Source: Candidatus Aphodousia gallistercoris (GTDB lineage Bacteria; Pseudomonadota; Gammaproteobacteria; Burkholderiales; Burkholderiaceae_F). From it: 64,000 bases of DNA. The position numbers were made by a program, and so were the translations under genes. Below are positions 40,094 through 49,625 of this stretch, piece by piece (the first letter of the stretch is position 1; each line of letters starts with the position of its first letter). The stretch lies in assembly GCA_018714185.1 (NCBI GenBank), contig DVNT01000008.1, forward strand, positions 27,340-91,339, written 5' to 3'. The notes beneath the pieces were generated by a model. That model searched no databases and was not told where the DNA came from. It saw only the letters and a list, made by a program, of their open reading frames with translations.

Positions 40094-40840
40094 ATGCAAT
40101 TGAAACAAACACTGAAATTCGCCGCCTTTGCCGTTTCCGCGTTCGGGATGGTTTGCAGCGCACAAGCCGCTGACAAGGTCTACCAAGTGGGCTCGAACAT
40201 GGCCTTTGCCCCGTTTGAATTTGTTGAAGACGGCAAGCCCGCCGGTTTTGACATGGATCTGATCGTTGCCATCATGAAAACGCAAGGCGCTGAAGTTCAG
40301 CTCAACAACCTCCCCTTTGACGGCTTGATTCCGGCCTTGCAAGCCGGCACGATCGACATTGCCATGTCCGGCATGACGATTACCGAGGAACGCAAAAAAC
40401 GCGTGAGCTTCTCCGAGCCCTACTACGATAACGGTCTGGTGGTACTCGTGCGTGCCGCCGACAAAGACAAATTCAAATCCATCGACGACATCAAAGGCAA
40501 GACCTTGTGCGCTCAAATCGGCACAACGGGAGCCATTACCGCCGGCAAGATGAGCGGCAAGAACGTCAAGCTCTTTAACAACGGACCGGAAGCATTCATG
40601 GAACTTAATAACAAGGGCTGCGACGCCGTTGTGCATGATAAGCCGGTCGTGAACTACTACGTCGCCAAGCGTGGCGACAAGGATGTCGTCGTCCTACCCG
40701 GCCAGCTCAATAGCGAACAAACCGGTATCGCCGTTGCCAAAGACAACAAAGAATTGCTCAAGATGGTCAACGACGGCCTCAAGGCTGTGAAAGAAAACGG
40801 CGAATATGACCGCCTCTACAAGAAGTGGTTCGGCCAATAA
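40094..40840 (+). CDS. Amino-acid ABC transporter substrate-binding protein (GlnH-like)
   Basis: Signal peptide; YQVGSNMAFAPFEFVEDGKPAGFDMDLIVAIMKTQGAEVQLNNLPFDGLIPALQAGTIDIAMSGMTITEERKKRVSFSEPYYDNGLVVLV. Confidence 0.93.
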   Translation: MQLKQTLKFAAFAVSAFGMVCSAQAADKVYQVGSNMAFAPFEFVEDGKPAGFDMDLIVAIMKTQGAEVQLNNLPFDGLIPALQAGTIDIAMSGMTITEERKKRVSFSEPYYDNGLVVLVRAADKDKFKSIDDIKGKTLCAQIGTTGAITAGKMSGKNVKLFNNGPEAFMELNNKGCDAVVHDKPVVNYYVAKRGDKDVVVLPGQLNSEQTGIAVAKDNKELLKMVNDGLKAVKENGEYDRLYKKWFGQ

Positions 40841-40956
40841 CCATTGATCCGCTCTCTCTCGTTGCAAAGCCGCTGTCGTCCAAAAAACACAGCGGCTTTG
40901 CTTTTTCTTCAGACGGCAGCAGCGGCTATAATCGCTTCGTTTTTAAAAGAATTGCC

Positions 40957-42135
40957 ATGCCAATATCTGACAACGATAGTTTTTTTCGCCGTTGGGCTCC
41001 TGTTGCCTGTCTGACCTTATCGGCCTTTATTTTCAACACCTCGGAATTCATTCCGATCGGCTTGCTCACCGACATCGCCGATGACTTCCAAATTAGCGAA
41101 GCCACCGCCGGCCTAATTATCACGGTTTATGCCTGGATCGTGACCATCTTGTCGTTGCCGCTCATGCTCTTGGTTTCGAAGCTCGAATTTAAGAAACTTT
41201 TGCTCGGCGTTTTGGCGCTGTTTGCGGTAAGCCACATCTTGTCAGCCGTGGCTCCAAGCTTTATTACGCTCATGCTTTCGCGTATCGGCGTCGCGTGCTC
41301 GCATGCGGTATTCTGGTCCATTGCTTCGCCGCTTGCCGTGAGAATTGCTCCGGCCGGGAAAAAAGCCGCGGCGCTTAGCATGGTTGCCACAGGCACGGCC
41401 ATTGCCATGATTGCCGGCATGCCGTTAGGACGGGTCGTTGGCCTGTACTTGGGCTGGCGGGCGACCTTTTTCAGTATTGCCGTTGTGGCGCTGTTGATCA
41501 CGTTAAGCCTCTTAGCGCTATTTCCGACCGTGGCCGCTCCCAAGGGCTCGGCTGTGGCCAAGCTCCCCATCATTCTTCAAAATAAGCTCTTGTGGGGCGT
41601 TTACGCCATTACCGCTCTTTTGTTTACAGCCCACTACACGGCCTATAGCTTTATTGAGCCGTTTTTGGCCCAAACGGCCCGTATGCCTGAAGCTGAAATC
41701 ACTTGGACGCTCACCTTATTCGGTATCGCCGGCATTCTGGCGAGCATTCTTTTTTCCAAGTACTTTGATCGCATGCCGAAACTCTTTTACTTTACGGCTA
41801 CGTTCGGGGTGGGGATTTTCCTTTGGCTTTTAGCCGCAAGCGCTGCCACTATTGAAAGCGCTATGGCGCTTTGCGCCCTCTGGGGCATGGCGTTTACCAT
41901 TTTCGGCTTGGTCTTTCAGGCGGCCGTGATTCGGCTTGCGCCCGAAGGGACGCCGCTTGCCATGTCGATTTATTCCGGCATTTGCAACGTCGGCATCGGA
42001 GGCGGAGCATTGATCGGAGGCTTAGTGACCACGCATGCGGCTATCGCCCACATCGGTTACGCCGGCGGGCTTTTTGCCATGGCTGGCGGCCTTCTTTGCA
42101 TGCTGTGGCTCGCGCCGAAAATCGCACGGCTCTAA
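40957..42135 (+). CDS. MFS transporter (sugar-efflux/SotB-like)
   Basis: 12 hydrophobic segments; FNTSEFIPIGLLTDIADDFQISEATAGLIITVYAWIVTILSLPLMLL. Confidence 0.88.
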   Translation: MPISDNDSFFRRWAPVACLTLSAFIFNTSEFIPIGLLTDIADDFQISEATAGLIITVYAWIVTILSLPLMLLVSKLEFKKLLLGVLALFAVSHILSAVAPSFITLMLSRIGVACSHAVFWSIASPLAVRIAPAGKKAAALSMVATGTAIAMIAGMPLGRVVGLYLGWRATFFSIAVVALLITLSLLALFPTVAAPKGSAVAKLPIILQNKLLWGVYAITALLFTAHYTAYSFIEPFLAQTARMPEAEITWTLTLFGIAGILASILFSKYFDRMPKLFYFTATFGVGIFLWLLAASAATIESAMALCALWGMAFTIFGLVFQAAVIRLAPEGTPLAMSIYSGICNVGIGGGALIGGLVTTHAAIAHIGYAGGLFAMAGGLLCMLWLAPKIARL

Positions 42136-42497
42136 TCGCGGAACATGAAGTAAACGGCCCCCACCATGCAGCAGCCCGCATAAATGTAGTTAAGCTTTAG
42201 CGGCTCCTTCATCACGAGCATCATGAAGGGAATGAACATGACCAGCGAGACCACTTCCTGAAGAATTTTCAGCTGCGCTACGCTCATGACCGTATAGCCG
42301 ATGCGGTTGGCCGGCACATTAAAGAGGTATTCGAAGAAGGCAATGCCCCAGCCTAAAAGCACGGCAAAGAGCCAGCTGCGGTTCGGACTTACAAAACGCA
42401 AGTGCCCGTACCAGGCACAAAACATAATCGTGTTGGAAATACAGAGCAAAACTACCGTCTGCACGAGAGGCGGCAATTGAGAGAAAACGGAAAACAT
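42132..42497 (-). CDS. DUF486/DMT-like small membrane protein
   Basis: 121 aa, four TM; NTIMFCAWYGHLRF...AFFEYLFNVPANRIGY...QLKILQEVVSLVMFIPFMMLVMKEP. Confidence 0.85.
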   Translation of the reverse strand: MFSVFSQLPPLVQTVVLLCISNTIMFCAWYGHLRFVSPNRSWLFAVLLGWGIAFFEYLFNVPANRIGYTVMSVAQLKILQEVVSLVMFIPFMMLVMKEPLKLNYIYAGCCMVGAVYFMFRD

Positions 42498-42500
42498 AAT

Positions 42501-42980
42501 TTAAGCCATTTTTTCTATTCGTTGATCCGTTACGCCGGGCAAAAGATCCTTCACGCGGCCCTTACCCGGAATCACTGTTTCGGGACTGATTTCGGCCAAA
42601 GGTACCAGAACAAACGCCCGCTCGTGCATTCTCGGGTGAGGCAGCGTTAAAAAGGGCGTTTGCAGCACGTTTTCCTCGTAAAGCAGAAGATCCAAGTCAA
42701 GCGTACGGGGAGCATTATGCACCCCGGCGGGCCGAATGCGGCCGAATTCTTTTTCAATCGCCAACAGCCGGCGCAATAAATCATCCGCCGTCAAGTTCGT
42801 CGACACTTTTGCGACGGCATTGACATAGTCCGGTCCGTTCGAATCAATAGGCTCGGTTCGATAAAAAGACGAACACGCCAGCAGCTCAATGCCGGCTTCG
42901 GACATCGCGCGCAGCGCCCCTTTGAGCGCACGCACGGGTTCCCCTAAATTCGCTCCCAGAGCAACATAGGCAACGGGCAT
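42501..42980 (-). CDS. folK: 2-amino-4-hydroxy-6-hydroxymethyldihydropteridine pyrophosphokinase
   Basis: AYVALGANLGEP, SSFYRTEPI, GRIRPAGVHNAPRTLDLDLLLY, PHPRMHERAFVLVPLAEI. Confidence 0.95.
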   Translation of the reverse strand: MPVAYVALGANLGEPVRALKGALRAMSEAGIELLACSSFYRTEPIDSNGPDYVNAVAKVSTNLTADDLLRRLLAIEKEFGRIRPAGVHNAPRTLDLDLLLYEENVLQTPFLTLPHPRMHERAFVLVPLAEISPETVIPGKGRVKDLLPGVTDQRIEKMA

Positions 42981-42991
42981 CAGAATTCTCC

Positions 42992-44518
42992 TTACTTCGG
43001 TTGGGCCTTAGGCTTGGCGCTTCGCGTGCGACGCCGACGGCGCGGCTTTTTCTCCGGCTCCGGAGGCTCTTCCGACAACAGGACTTCCTCCTCGTCGGGC
43101 AACTCGTCCAAAAGCAAATTCATATCCCGCGTTTCCTGCCAAGTGCTCGCTTCTTGCATTAATTGGCGCTTAATTTGCGCCTTTTTCAGCTTTTTGATTT
43201 CGCCCTTCTTGGCTTTACGATTCTTGGCATTGAGTTCTGCTTGTTCGCGGATCATCTCGGCGCGCACGTCGCTATCGGCTTCCTGAAAGCGCGTCCACCA
43301 GTCCACAATCTCGCTATCGACAAAACCGAGCAAACTTCTAAGCAGCATGAAGTCGTAGCTAGCACGAAACTTCGGCACATTGAGCATACCGAAGGCCGAC
43401 TTGGAGGAGCGCCTCAAAAGCTTAATCTGCATTGTCCAAATCGTCAGGATATCGTCCGTGAAACGGTGGTTAATCGCCAAGCGGTCGCACTGCTGGCGAA
43501 GCACCTGTTGGCCCGCCGCAATCATCGCGGCCACCTGAGGCTCGCCGCGGGCCAAGCGCTCTTGAAACATCCGGTAGGTTAAGGGCCACAAAAGCGTGGC
43601 AAACAAAAAGGACGGGGATACTTTTTTCCCGATGGCAATGCGCTCATCGGTGCGCTTCATCGCGAGCATCAGGAATTTTTCTCCGTTAGCTTCCTGAAGC
43701 GCCACCTCCAAAAGCGGAATCACGTTGCGGTAAAGCCCCAAGGCGCGCAACGACTCGATGCACTGCAGGGAGCGCCCGCAGGTTAAAAGCTTCACGGCCT
43801 CATCAAAAAGGCGAGCATCGGGCACATTGGCTAAAAGCCCGGCCTGGCGCGAGATCGGTGCCAGCGTTTTCGAATCAATCGTGAAATTAAGCTTGGCGGC
43901 AATACGCACGGCGCGCAACATGCGCACCGGATCTTCGCGGTAGCGCTTTTCGGGCTCGCCGATAATGCGCACGACGCCGGCCAAAATGTCTTTCATGCCG
44001 TCGTGGTAGTCAATCACCTCTTCGGTGGTGGGATTGTAGTAAAGGGCGTTGATGGTAAAGTCGCGCCGAGCGGCGTCTTCCCACATTTCACCGAACACGT
44101 TGTCGGAGACAACGCGCCCGAAACTGTCCTTTTGCACGCCTTCGCTGCTTAGAGAGCGAAAGGTCGAGCACTCGACGATTTCGCGACCGAAAATGACATG
44201 CACGAGGCGAAACCTGCGGCCGATAATTATGGCGCGGCGTTGGCAGCGCTTTACTTGCTCCGGAGTGGCGTTGGTAACCACGTCAAAGTCTTTCGGCGTT
44301 ACGCCAAGCAACAAGTCGCGGACGGCGCCGCCTACCACATAGGCTTCGTAGCCCGCCTTTTGCAAATTCTCGACCGTACGGATAGCTTCCAGGCTCACCT
44401 TGCGGCGGTCGATGCCGTGCTCGTCTTTTCCGATGATACGGGGGGTACGGTTAATTTTGACGTTTTTCGGGAAAAACAACTCCTTCGTATGCGCAATAAA
44501 ATCTTTGAGCATTTCCAT
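42992..44518 (-). CDS. pcnB: Poly(A) polymerase I
   Basis: AYVVGGAVRDLLLGVTPKDFDVVTNATPEQVKRCQRRAIIIGRRFRLVHV; basic C-terminal tail. Confidence 0.95.
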   Translation of the reverse strand: MEMLKDFIAHTKELFFPKNVKINRTPRIIGKDEHGIDRRKVSLEAIRTVENLQKAGYEAYVVGGAVRDLLLGVTPKDFDVVTNATPEQVKRCQRRAIIIGRRFRLVHVIFGREIVECSTFRSLSSEGVQKDSFGRVVSDNVFGEMWEDAARRDFTINALYYNPTTEEVIDYHDGMKDILAGVVRIIGEPEKRYREDPVRMLRAVRIAAKLNFTIDSKTLAPISRQAGLLANVPDARLFDEAVKLLTCGRSLQCIESLRALGLYRNVIPLLEVALQEANGEKFLMLAMKRTDERIAIGKKVSPSFLFATLLWPLTYRMFQERLARGEPQVAAMIAAGQQVLRQQCDRLAINHRFTDDILTIWTMQIKLLRRSSKSAFGMLNVPKFRASYDFMLLRSLLGFVDSEIVDWWTRFQEADSDVRAEMIREQAELNAKNRKAKKGEIKKLKKAQIKRQLMQEASTWQETRDMNLLLDELPDEEEVLLSEEPPEPEKKPRRRRRTRSAKPKAQPK

Positions 44519-44686
44519 CCTTAGAAAAGCAACGCACTCGAAAAGTCAGACCTGTTCTCAGGCTTGCCGTTTTTTCGATTTTTCTTTTGTTCGGTTATCC
44601 GAATGCATTGCAAAAACAAAAACTTGTCCTCAGTCGCGCCGGATTGTACCAGTTTGAACCGAAGGCTTGAAAATTCGCTTCCGGCA

Positions 44687-45343
44687 CTACGCAGTCTCTG
44701 GCTGCGAAGCCTTTTTTTGAAGCCACTTTTTCAGAAGCGGCACCGTCACGGCGGCCCGCTTTTTCGCAAGCAGCTCCCGGTCCATGGCCGAGAGCACATG
44801 CGAAAGGGTTTTGATATCCCGCGGCAGGTAGTTTCTCATCCATTGCTCGGCCTCAGGCGTTACCGAGATGCCGCGTTCGGCGGCCTGCTTTAAAAGCACG
44901 GGCCAAATTTCCGCATTCAAGGGCTTGATGTGAAAAACTGCGCCCCAAGCGAGGCGCGTGCGGATATCCGGCCTGACGAATTCCTCAGCAGGAGACTTTT
45001 TCCCGGTCATCACCAGGGTGCATTGCGGATGCAGGCGCACTTCGTTGATCAGGGCAAAAAGCCGGTCCAAGCCGGATTCCGAGAGCGTATCGACATCGTC
45101 AACGGCATAGCGCAAACGTTCGGGATCAAAATCGGGCACATCATCATCGATAAGCCCCATCGCCACCGCCAAGTGCGTCTTGCCGACGCCCGACTCCCCC
45201 CAAAGATAGGCCAGCTGGGGGTCGGAGTTTTGCTGCATGCGCTGCAAGCAGGCAAGCGCTTCGGCGTTGTCGCCCGCCACGAACGTCTCGAGCGTGGCGG
45301 GCGGCTCCATGGCAATATCCAAAGGCAATTGTTCAAACAACAT
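44687..45343 (-). CDS. hda: DnaA regulatory inactivator Hda
   Basis: LWGESGVGKTHLAVAMG, DDVDTLSESGLDRLFALINEVR, RLAWGAVFHIKPL; ~218 aa AAA+. Confidence 0.88.
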   Translation of the reverse strand: MLFEQLPLDIAMEPPATLETFVAGDNAEALACLQRMQQNSDPQLAYLWGESGVGKTHLAVAMGLIDDDVPDFDPERLRYAVDDVDTLSESGLDRLFALINEVRLHPQCTLVMTGKKSPAEEFVRPDIRTRLAWGAVFHIKPLNAEIWPVLLKQAAERGISVTPEAEQWMRNYLPRDIKTLSHVLSAMDRELLAKKRAAVTVPLLKKWLQKKASQPETA

Positions 45344-45438
45344 GGTCTCGTACGAAAAGTAGCCTGTCCTTGCTAAAATAAGACGATTGTTATGCGGATA
45401 CGCAAGTGTACCGCCACCTTCACTTTTTTGGGCTAATT

Positions 45439-46467
45439 ATGACGCAACTTTCTTATGCTGCCGCCGGCGTGGATATCGATGCCGGCGATGAACTCGTTGA
45501 ACGCATTAAGCCGTTGGCTAAGCGCACCATGATCCCGGGCGTGCTCGCCAGCGTTGGCGGCTTCGGGGCAATGTTCGAAATTTCCAAGGACTACAAGAAC
45601 CCGGTGCTCGTGACCGGTACCGACGGCGTCGGCACCAAGCTCAAGCTCGCCTTTACGCTCGGCCGCCACGACACGGTCGGCCAAGACTTGGTCGGCATGA
45701 GCGTCAACGACATCTTGGTGCAAGGCGCCAAGAGCCTCTTTTTCCTAGACTACTACGCTTGCGGCAAACTCGATGTGGATGTGGCCGAACGCGTTGTAGC
45801 CGGCGTTGCCCGCGGCTGCGAATTAGCCGGCTGTGCCCTAATCGGCGGTGAAACCGCCGAAATGCCCGGCATGTATCCGGAAGGCGAATACGACTTGGCC
45901 GGCTTTGCCGTCGGCATCGTGGAAAAAGATGAAGCCATCGACGGCCACAGCATTGCCGCCGGAGACGCGGTCCTCGGGTTGGCTTCCAGCGGCCCACACT
46001 CCAACGGTTTTTCTTTAATCCGCAAAGTGGTGGAAGTCACCAATACCCCGTGGGATATGCCCTTAGACGGCCGCACATTGGCCGACTGCGTGATGGAACC
46101 CACCCGCATCTATGTCAAGCAGGTGCTTAACGTCATGAAGACCGTCAAAATTAAAGGCATGGCCCACATCACGGGCGGCGGCCTGATTGAAAATGTGCCG
46201 CGCGTGCTGCCTGAGAATACCCAGGCTGTCATCCACGCTGACCGTTGGACGCGGCCCGCCGTCTTTGACTGGCTCGAGCAAGCGGGCGGCATCGATCCCC
46301 ACGAAATGCACCGCGTCTTCAATAACGGCATCGGCATGGTGGTTATCGTGGCCGCTGAAGAGGCCGAGCGCGCGATGAAAGCTTTTGAAGCCGAGGGCGA
46401 AAAGGTCTTCCGCTTGGGCGAAATCGTCGAGCGTAAGGCAGGCGACCCGGGCTGCATCGTCATTTAG
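45439..46467 (+). CDS. purM: Phosphoribosylformylglycinamidine cyclo-ligase
   Basis: [61 protein letters not shown]. Confidence 0.96.
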   Translation: MTQLSYAAAGVDIDAGDELVERIKPLAKRTMIPGVLASVGGFGAMFEISKDYKNPVLVTGTDGVGTKLKLAFTLGRHDTVGQDLVGMSVNDILVQGAKSLFFLDYYACGKLDVDVAERVVAGVARGCELAGCALIGGETAEMPGMYPEGEYDLAGFAVGIVEKDEAIDGHSIAAGDAVLGLASSGPHSNGFSLIRKVVEVTNTPWDMPLDGRTLADCVMEPTRIYVKQVLNVMKTVKIKGMAHITGGGLIENVPRVLPENTQAVIHADRWTRPAVFDWLEQAGGIDPHEMHRVFNNGIGMVVIVAAEEAERAMKAFEAEGEKVFRLGEIVERKAGDPGCIVI

Positions 46468-46498
46468 CGACAAAGCCCTTTTCAACCGGCTTACCTGG

Positions 46499-46528
46499 AA
46501 AAGGCACCTCAGAATCGGGTGCCTTTTT
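46499..46528 (+). terminator. Terminator after purM
   Basis: AAAAGGCACC-tcagaatc-GGGTGCCTTTTT. Confidence 0.85.
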
Positions 46529-46631
46529 CGTCGCCGCGCTCTTTTTCTTTTCAACGGTATAATGCCTTCTAAGTTTCTTCACGTGAAGATAAATTGATTG
46601 TTATTACTTTTGCGCTTTTGGAGGTGCCTTC

Positions 46632-47726
46632 ATGCGTAAAGACAACCCGGCTTTTGTTCCCGATTCCCCTTTTGCCCGTCCGATGACGCCCGAGCATATG
46701 GCCTTTTTCACGGCCATTCCGAAGACCGAACTGCATTGCCATTTGCTCGGTACGACCTGCAAATCGACGTTTGAAGACTTGGTGCGAGAGTCAAACGCCC
46801 CCGTCACGCAAGAGGAAATCGACGGCTTTTTCACCCGAGGCGATAAACCTGTGGGCGTTTTGCGTATTTTCCGCGCGCTCGAAGAGCACATACTCGTACG
46901 CGCCGATATGCTAAAGCGCATCACCTACGAGTACCTCGCCGACTGCAAAAAACACGGCATCCGCTACACTGAATTTTTCTGGAACTACACGGGGCTTGCC
47001 CGCCACTACAGTTTTGCCGAAGCCCAAGCCGCCATCATTGAGGGCATTCATGAGGGCGAACGTGACTTCGGCGTCATCGGCCGCCTCATTCCCTCAATTG
47101 ACCGTGAGGCCGAACCCGAACGCGCCGTTGAGTTGGTGCAGGCCATGATTGAAAACCGCGCCCCGGAGACCATCGGTTTAGGCATCGACTACCGGGAAAA
47201 TGATCACGAGCCCGAGAACTTCTGGCGGGCTTTTTTCATGGCTAAGGACGCGGGCTTTAAGATTACGATTCATGCCGGCGAATTCGGCTGCCACTGGCGC
47301 AATGTCCAAACCGCAATGGACTTACTCAAAGCCGACCGCATCGACCACGGCTACACGATTGTTGACAACCCCGAATTGCTCGAAGAAGCTAAGCGCCGCC
47401 ACTTGATTTTCACCGTGGTGCCCACCAACTCGTACTACCTGCGTACTTTCTCCGATGAAGAGTGGGCCTTGAAGCAGCCCATCCGCAAGATGGTCGCCAT
47501 GGGCTTGCGCGTGCATCCGAACACGGACGACCCGACAATGCACCACGTAAACGCAACGCAAACTTGGATGCTCATGTACAACTTCCTGAACTTCACTTTG
47601 GACGATCTCAAGGGCTTCATGATCAACGGCATTGACGGGGCTTGGATTGATGAGCAAACCAAGCAAAAATGGAAAAAAGACTGGGCCGAAGAGTTTGACC
47701 GGTTGGCACAGGCTTTCCCCGGCTAA
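46632..47726 (+). CDS. Adenosine deaminase-family hydrolase
   Basis: KTELHCHL, KITIHAGEFG, RIDHGY, HPNTDDP; ~364 aa. Confidence 0.85.
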   Translation: MRKDNPAFVPDSPFARPMTPEHMAFFTAIPKTELHCHLLGTTCKSTFEDLVRESNAPVTQEEIDGFFTRGDKPVGVLRIFRALEEHILVRADMLKRITYEYLADCKKHGIRYTEFFWNYTGLARHYSFAEAQAAIIEGIHEGERDFGVIGRLIPSIDREAEPERAVELVQAMIENRAPETIGLGIDYRENDHEPENFWRAFFMAKDAGFKITIHAGEFGCHWRNVQTAMDLLKADRIDHGYTIVDNPELLEEAKRRHLIFTVVPTNSYYLRTFSDEEWALKQPIRKMVAMGLRVHPNTDDPTMHHVNATQTWMLMYNFLNFTLDDLKGFMINGIDGAWIDEQTKQKWKKDWAEEFDRLAQAFPG

Positions 47727-47752
47727 GACACTTTTTTAGACACTTTTGCCAC

Positions 47753-47780
47753 GCCCGGGCCGGCTGCCCGGGCTTTTTTT
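47753..47780 (+). terminator. Terminator after adenosine deaminase-like gene
   Basis: GCCCGGG-ccggctg-CCCGGGC-TTTTTTT. Confidence 0.93.
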
Positions 47781-47905
47781 GTGCCTTCCTAGGCACTATG
47801 CGCTAGAGAAATGCCACTCGCAGGGCCCGGAGTCTGCTACAGTAAAGTATGCCTGCAGGAAAAGCCGGACGGCTTATCCAAGGCAATGTGTTTAGGAGAA
47901 TCATC

Positions 47906-48046
47906 ATGCTATGTCAAGCATTACCCTTTGCGGCTTATGTCCCATGTCAGCGAGCGACGTTTAACGCTATTTCGATGATGGCTGCTTTCTCCCTCTCCTG
48001 CACTACATCCACTACTACCACATCTTCATCACGTTGCTCACTCTAA
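47906..48046 (+). CDS. Putative 46-aa leader peptide with Thr/Ser-rich end
   Basis: TTTAGGAG SD 8 nt before ATG; MLCQALPFAAYVPCQRATFNAISMMAAFSLSCTTSTTTTSSSRCSL. Confidence 0.4.
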   Translation: MLCQALPFAAYVPCQRATFNAISMMAAFSLSCTTSTTTTSSSRCSL

Positions 48047-48137
48047 TCGGCAACGCTTCGATCGGGCTTGGTGACGCGCCTGCTCTCTCGAGTCAAACAT
48101 CACTGAATCAACACGAAAAATTAAGATACTCCGCCCG

Positions 48138-48272
48138 TCGGTATTGAACCTTATCCCTCATGGGAAAAGTCCATCCGGTCGCCGGCAATGAAGCCCCTAT
48201 AAGGCGGCGATATCCCCTGGGCTCAGAGTATCCGTAAACCGGCAAATTCGATGGATTTGCTCCCAATACCGA
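48138..48272 (+). promoter_or_regulatory. Candidate structured 5' leader RNA upstream of DUF3100 gene
   Basis: 9-bp long-range pairing TCGGTATTG(48138-48146)/CAATACCGA(48264-48272) enclosing TCGCCG/CGGCGA (48179-48184/48205-48210) and GCAAAT/ATTTGC (48242-48247/48255-48260). Confidence 0.45.
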
Positions 48273-48287
48273 GAAAGGATGCTTATT

Positions 48288-49091
48288 ATGCAAGCACTTG
48301 GAAATCTAAAACTTCATCTATTCGCCCTCATTATCGTGGTCATTGCGGAAATGATCGGCGTTCAAAAATTCGGGCTTGTGGTTCTTTTGCCGCTACTGTA
48401 CGCCCTCGTGCTCGGCGGCATCGTGAGTTTGCCGAGCCTGCACATTCTCAACAATGAGCAAATGCAGCGCGCCTCGAAATTCATGCCGATTGCCATGCTG
48501 CTGTTGGTTGCCAAAATCGGCTTGGATATCGGTCCGAATCTGTCGATTCTGCTCAATTCGGGCTGGGCACTAATCATGCAAGAGTTCGGCCACTTCTTCG
48601 GCACGCTCGTTTTCGGCCTGCCGGTGGCGCTGCTTTTAAAGATGAAGCGCGAAGCGATCGGCGCCTGCTACTCGATTGACCGCGAAGCCAATGTGGCCAT
48701 CATCGGCGAAAAGTTCGGTCTGTCGAGTCCCGAAGGCCACGGCGTCATGGGCATGTACATCTGCGGCACGCTCTTTGGCGCGCTCTGGATTTCGCTCCTA
48801 TCGGGCATCATTGCCCAATTGGATATCTTTCACCCGCACGCTCTGGCGATGGGCGCGGGCATCGGCTCGGCCAGCATGATGGCCGCAGGCGTGGGCTCGA
48901 TTGTCGCCGCTTACCCCGAAGAAGCGCAACTGGTCCAAGCCTATGCAGCAGCCGCCAACTTGATGACCTCGATTCTCGGCATCTACTTTGCCCTGTTCAT
49001 TTCGCTTCCGGTTACGATCAAGATCTACGAATTCGTCACGGGCGACAAGGGCTGCGAAGCCGATCACCAGGAAGCCAAAATCATCGCGTAG
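48288..49091 (+). CDS. DUF3100-type multispanning membrane protein
   Basis: LHLFALIIVVIAEMIGVQKFGLVVLLPLLYALVLGG...ACYSIDREANVAIIGEKFGLSSPEGHGVMGMYICGT...AMGAGIGSASMMAAGVGSI. Confidence 0.8.
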   Translation: MQALGNLKLHLFALIIVVIAEMIGVQKFGLVVLLPLLYALVLGGIVSLPSLHILNNEQMQRASKFMPIAMLLLVAKIGLDIGPNLSILLNSGWALIMQEFGHFFGTLVFGLPVALLLKMKREAIGACYSIDREANVAIIGEKFGLSSPEGHGVMGMYICGTLFGALWISLLSGIIAQLDIFHPHALAMGAGIGSASMMAAGVGSIVAAYPEEAQLVQAYAAAANLMTSILGIYFALFISLPVTIKIYEFVTGDKGCEADHQEAKIIA

Positions 49092-49121
49092 GAAAACCAT
49101 TGAGCCTTTAGGAGAAACATC

Positions 49122-49586
49122 ATGTTGGCATATTTTGAAAAAATGAAAGACATCCTCTTTATCCTGGTCGTAACGGCAATTTTCTCGGCCATTGCCCATA
49201 CGGTAGGCAGCAACGGCAACCTCGCCGCCGCCTCGATCGGCAGCCTCTTTCTCGTGGTCATTGCCTTGATCGGTATCGTGCTGAGCCAGCTGCCCGTACT
49301 GAAAAAGCTCCCCATGGTCTTTTGGGTCTCGCTTGTGGCCGTTGTGGCTTCGATGCCCCAATTCCCGCTTAGCGCCTGGATACTGAGCCACACCAAGGAC
49401 GTCGGCTTTTTAGCCATTACGACGCCGATTCTGGCTTACGGCGGCCTGTGCTTGGGCAAAGACCTGGATGCTTTCAAGCGCCTTTCCTGGAAAATCGTTC
49501 CCGTGGCCCTGGCCGTTTCGGCAGGCAGCTTTATCTGTGCCACGGCGCTGGCAGAAATCATGCTGCACTTAGAAGGCGTGTTCTAA
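49122..49586 (+). CDS. Small companion membrane protein of DUF3100 protein
   Basis: 154 aa, 4-5 TM segments; TTTAGGAG SD; co-directional. Confidence 0.7.
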   Translation: MLAYFEKMKDILFILVVTAIFSAIAHTVGSNGNLAAASIGSLFLVVIALIGIVLSQLPVLKKLPMVFWVSLVAVVASMPQFPLSAWILSHTKDVGFLAITTPILAYGGLCLGKDLDAFKRLSWKIVPVALAVSAGSFICATALAEIMLHLEGVF

Positions 49587-49625
49587 AATTTCCCGTAATT
49601 GCTTTGAAGAAAGGAAAACTTCATC

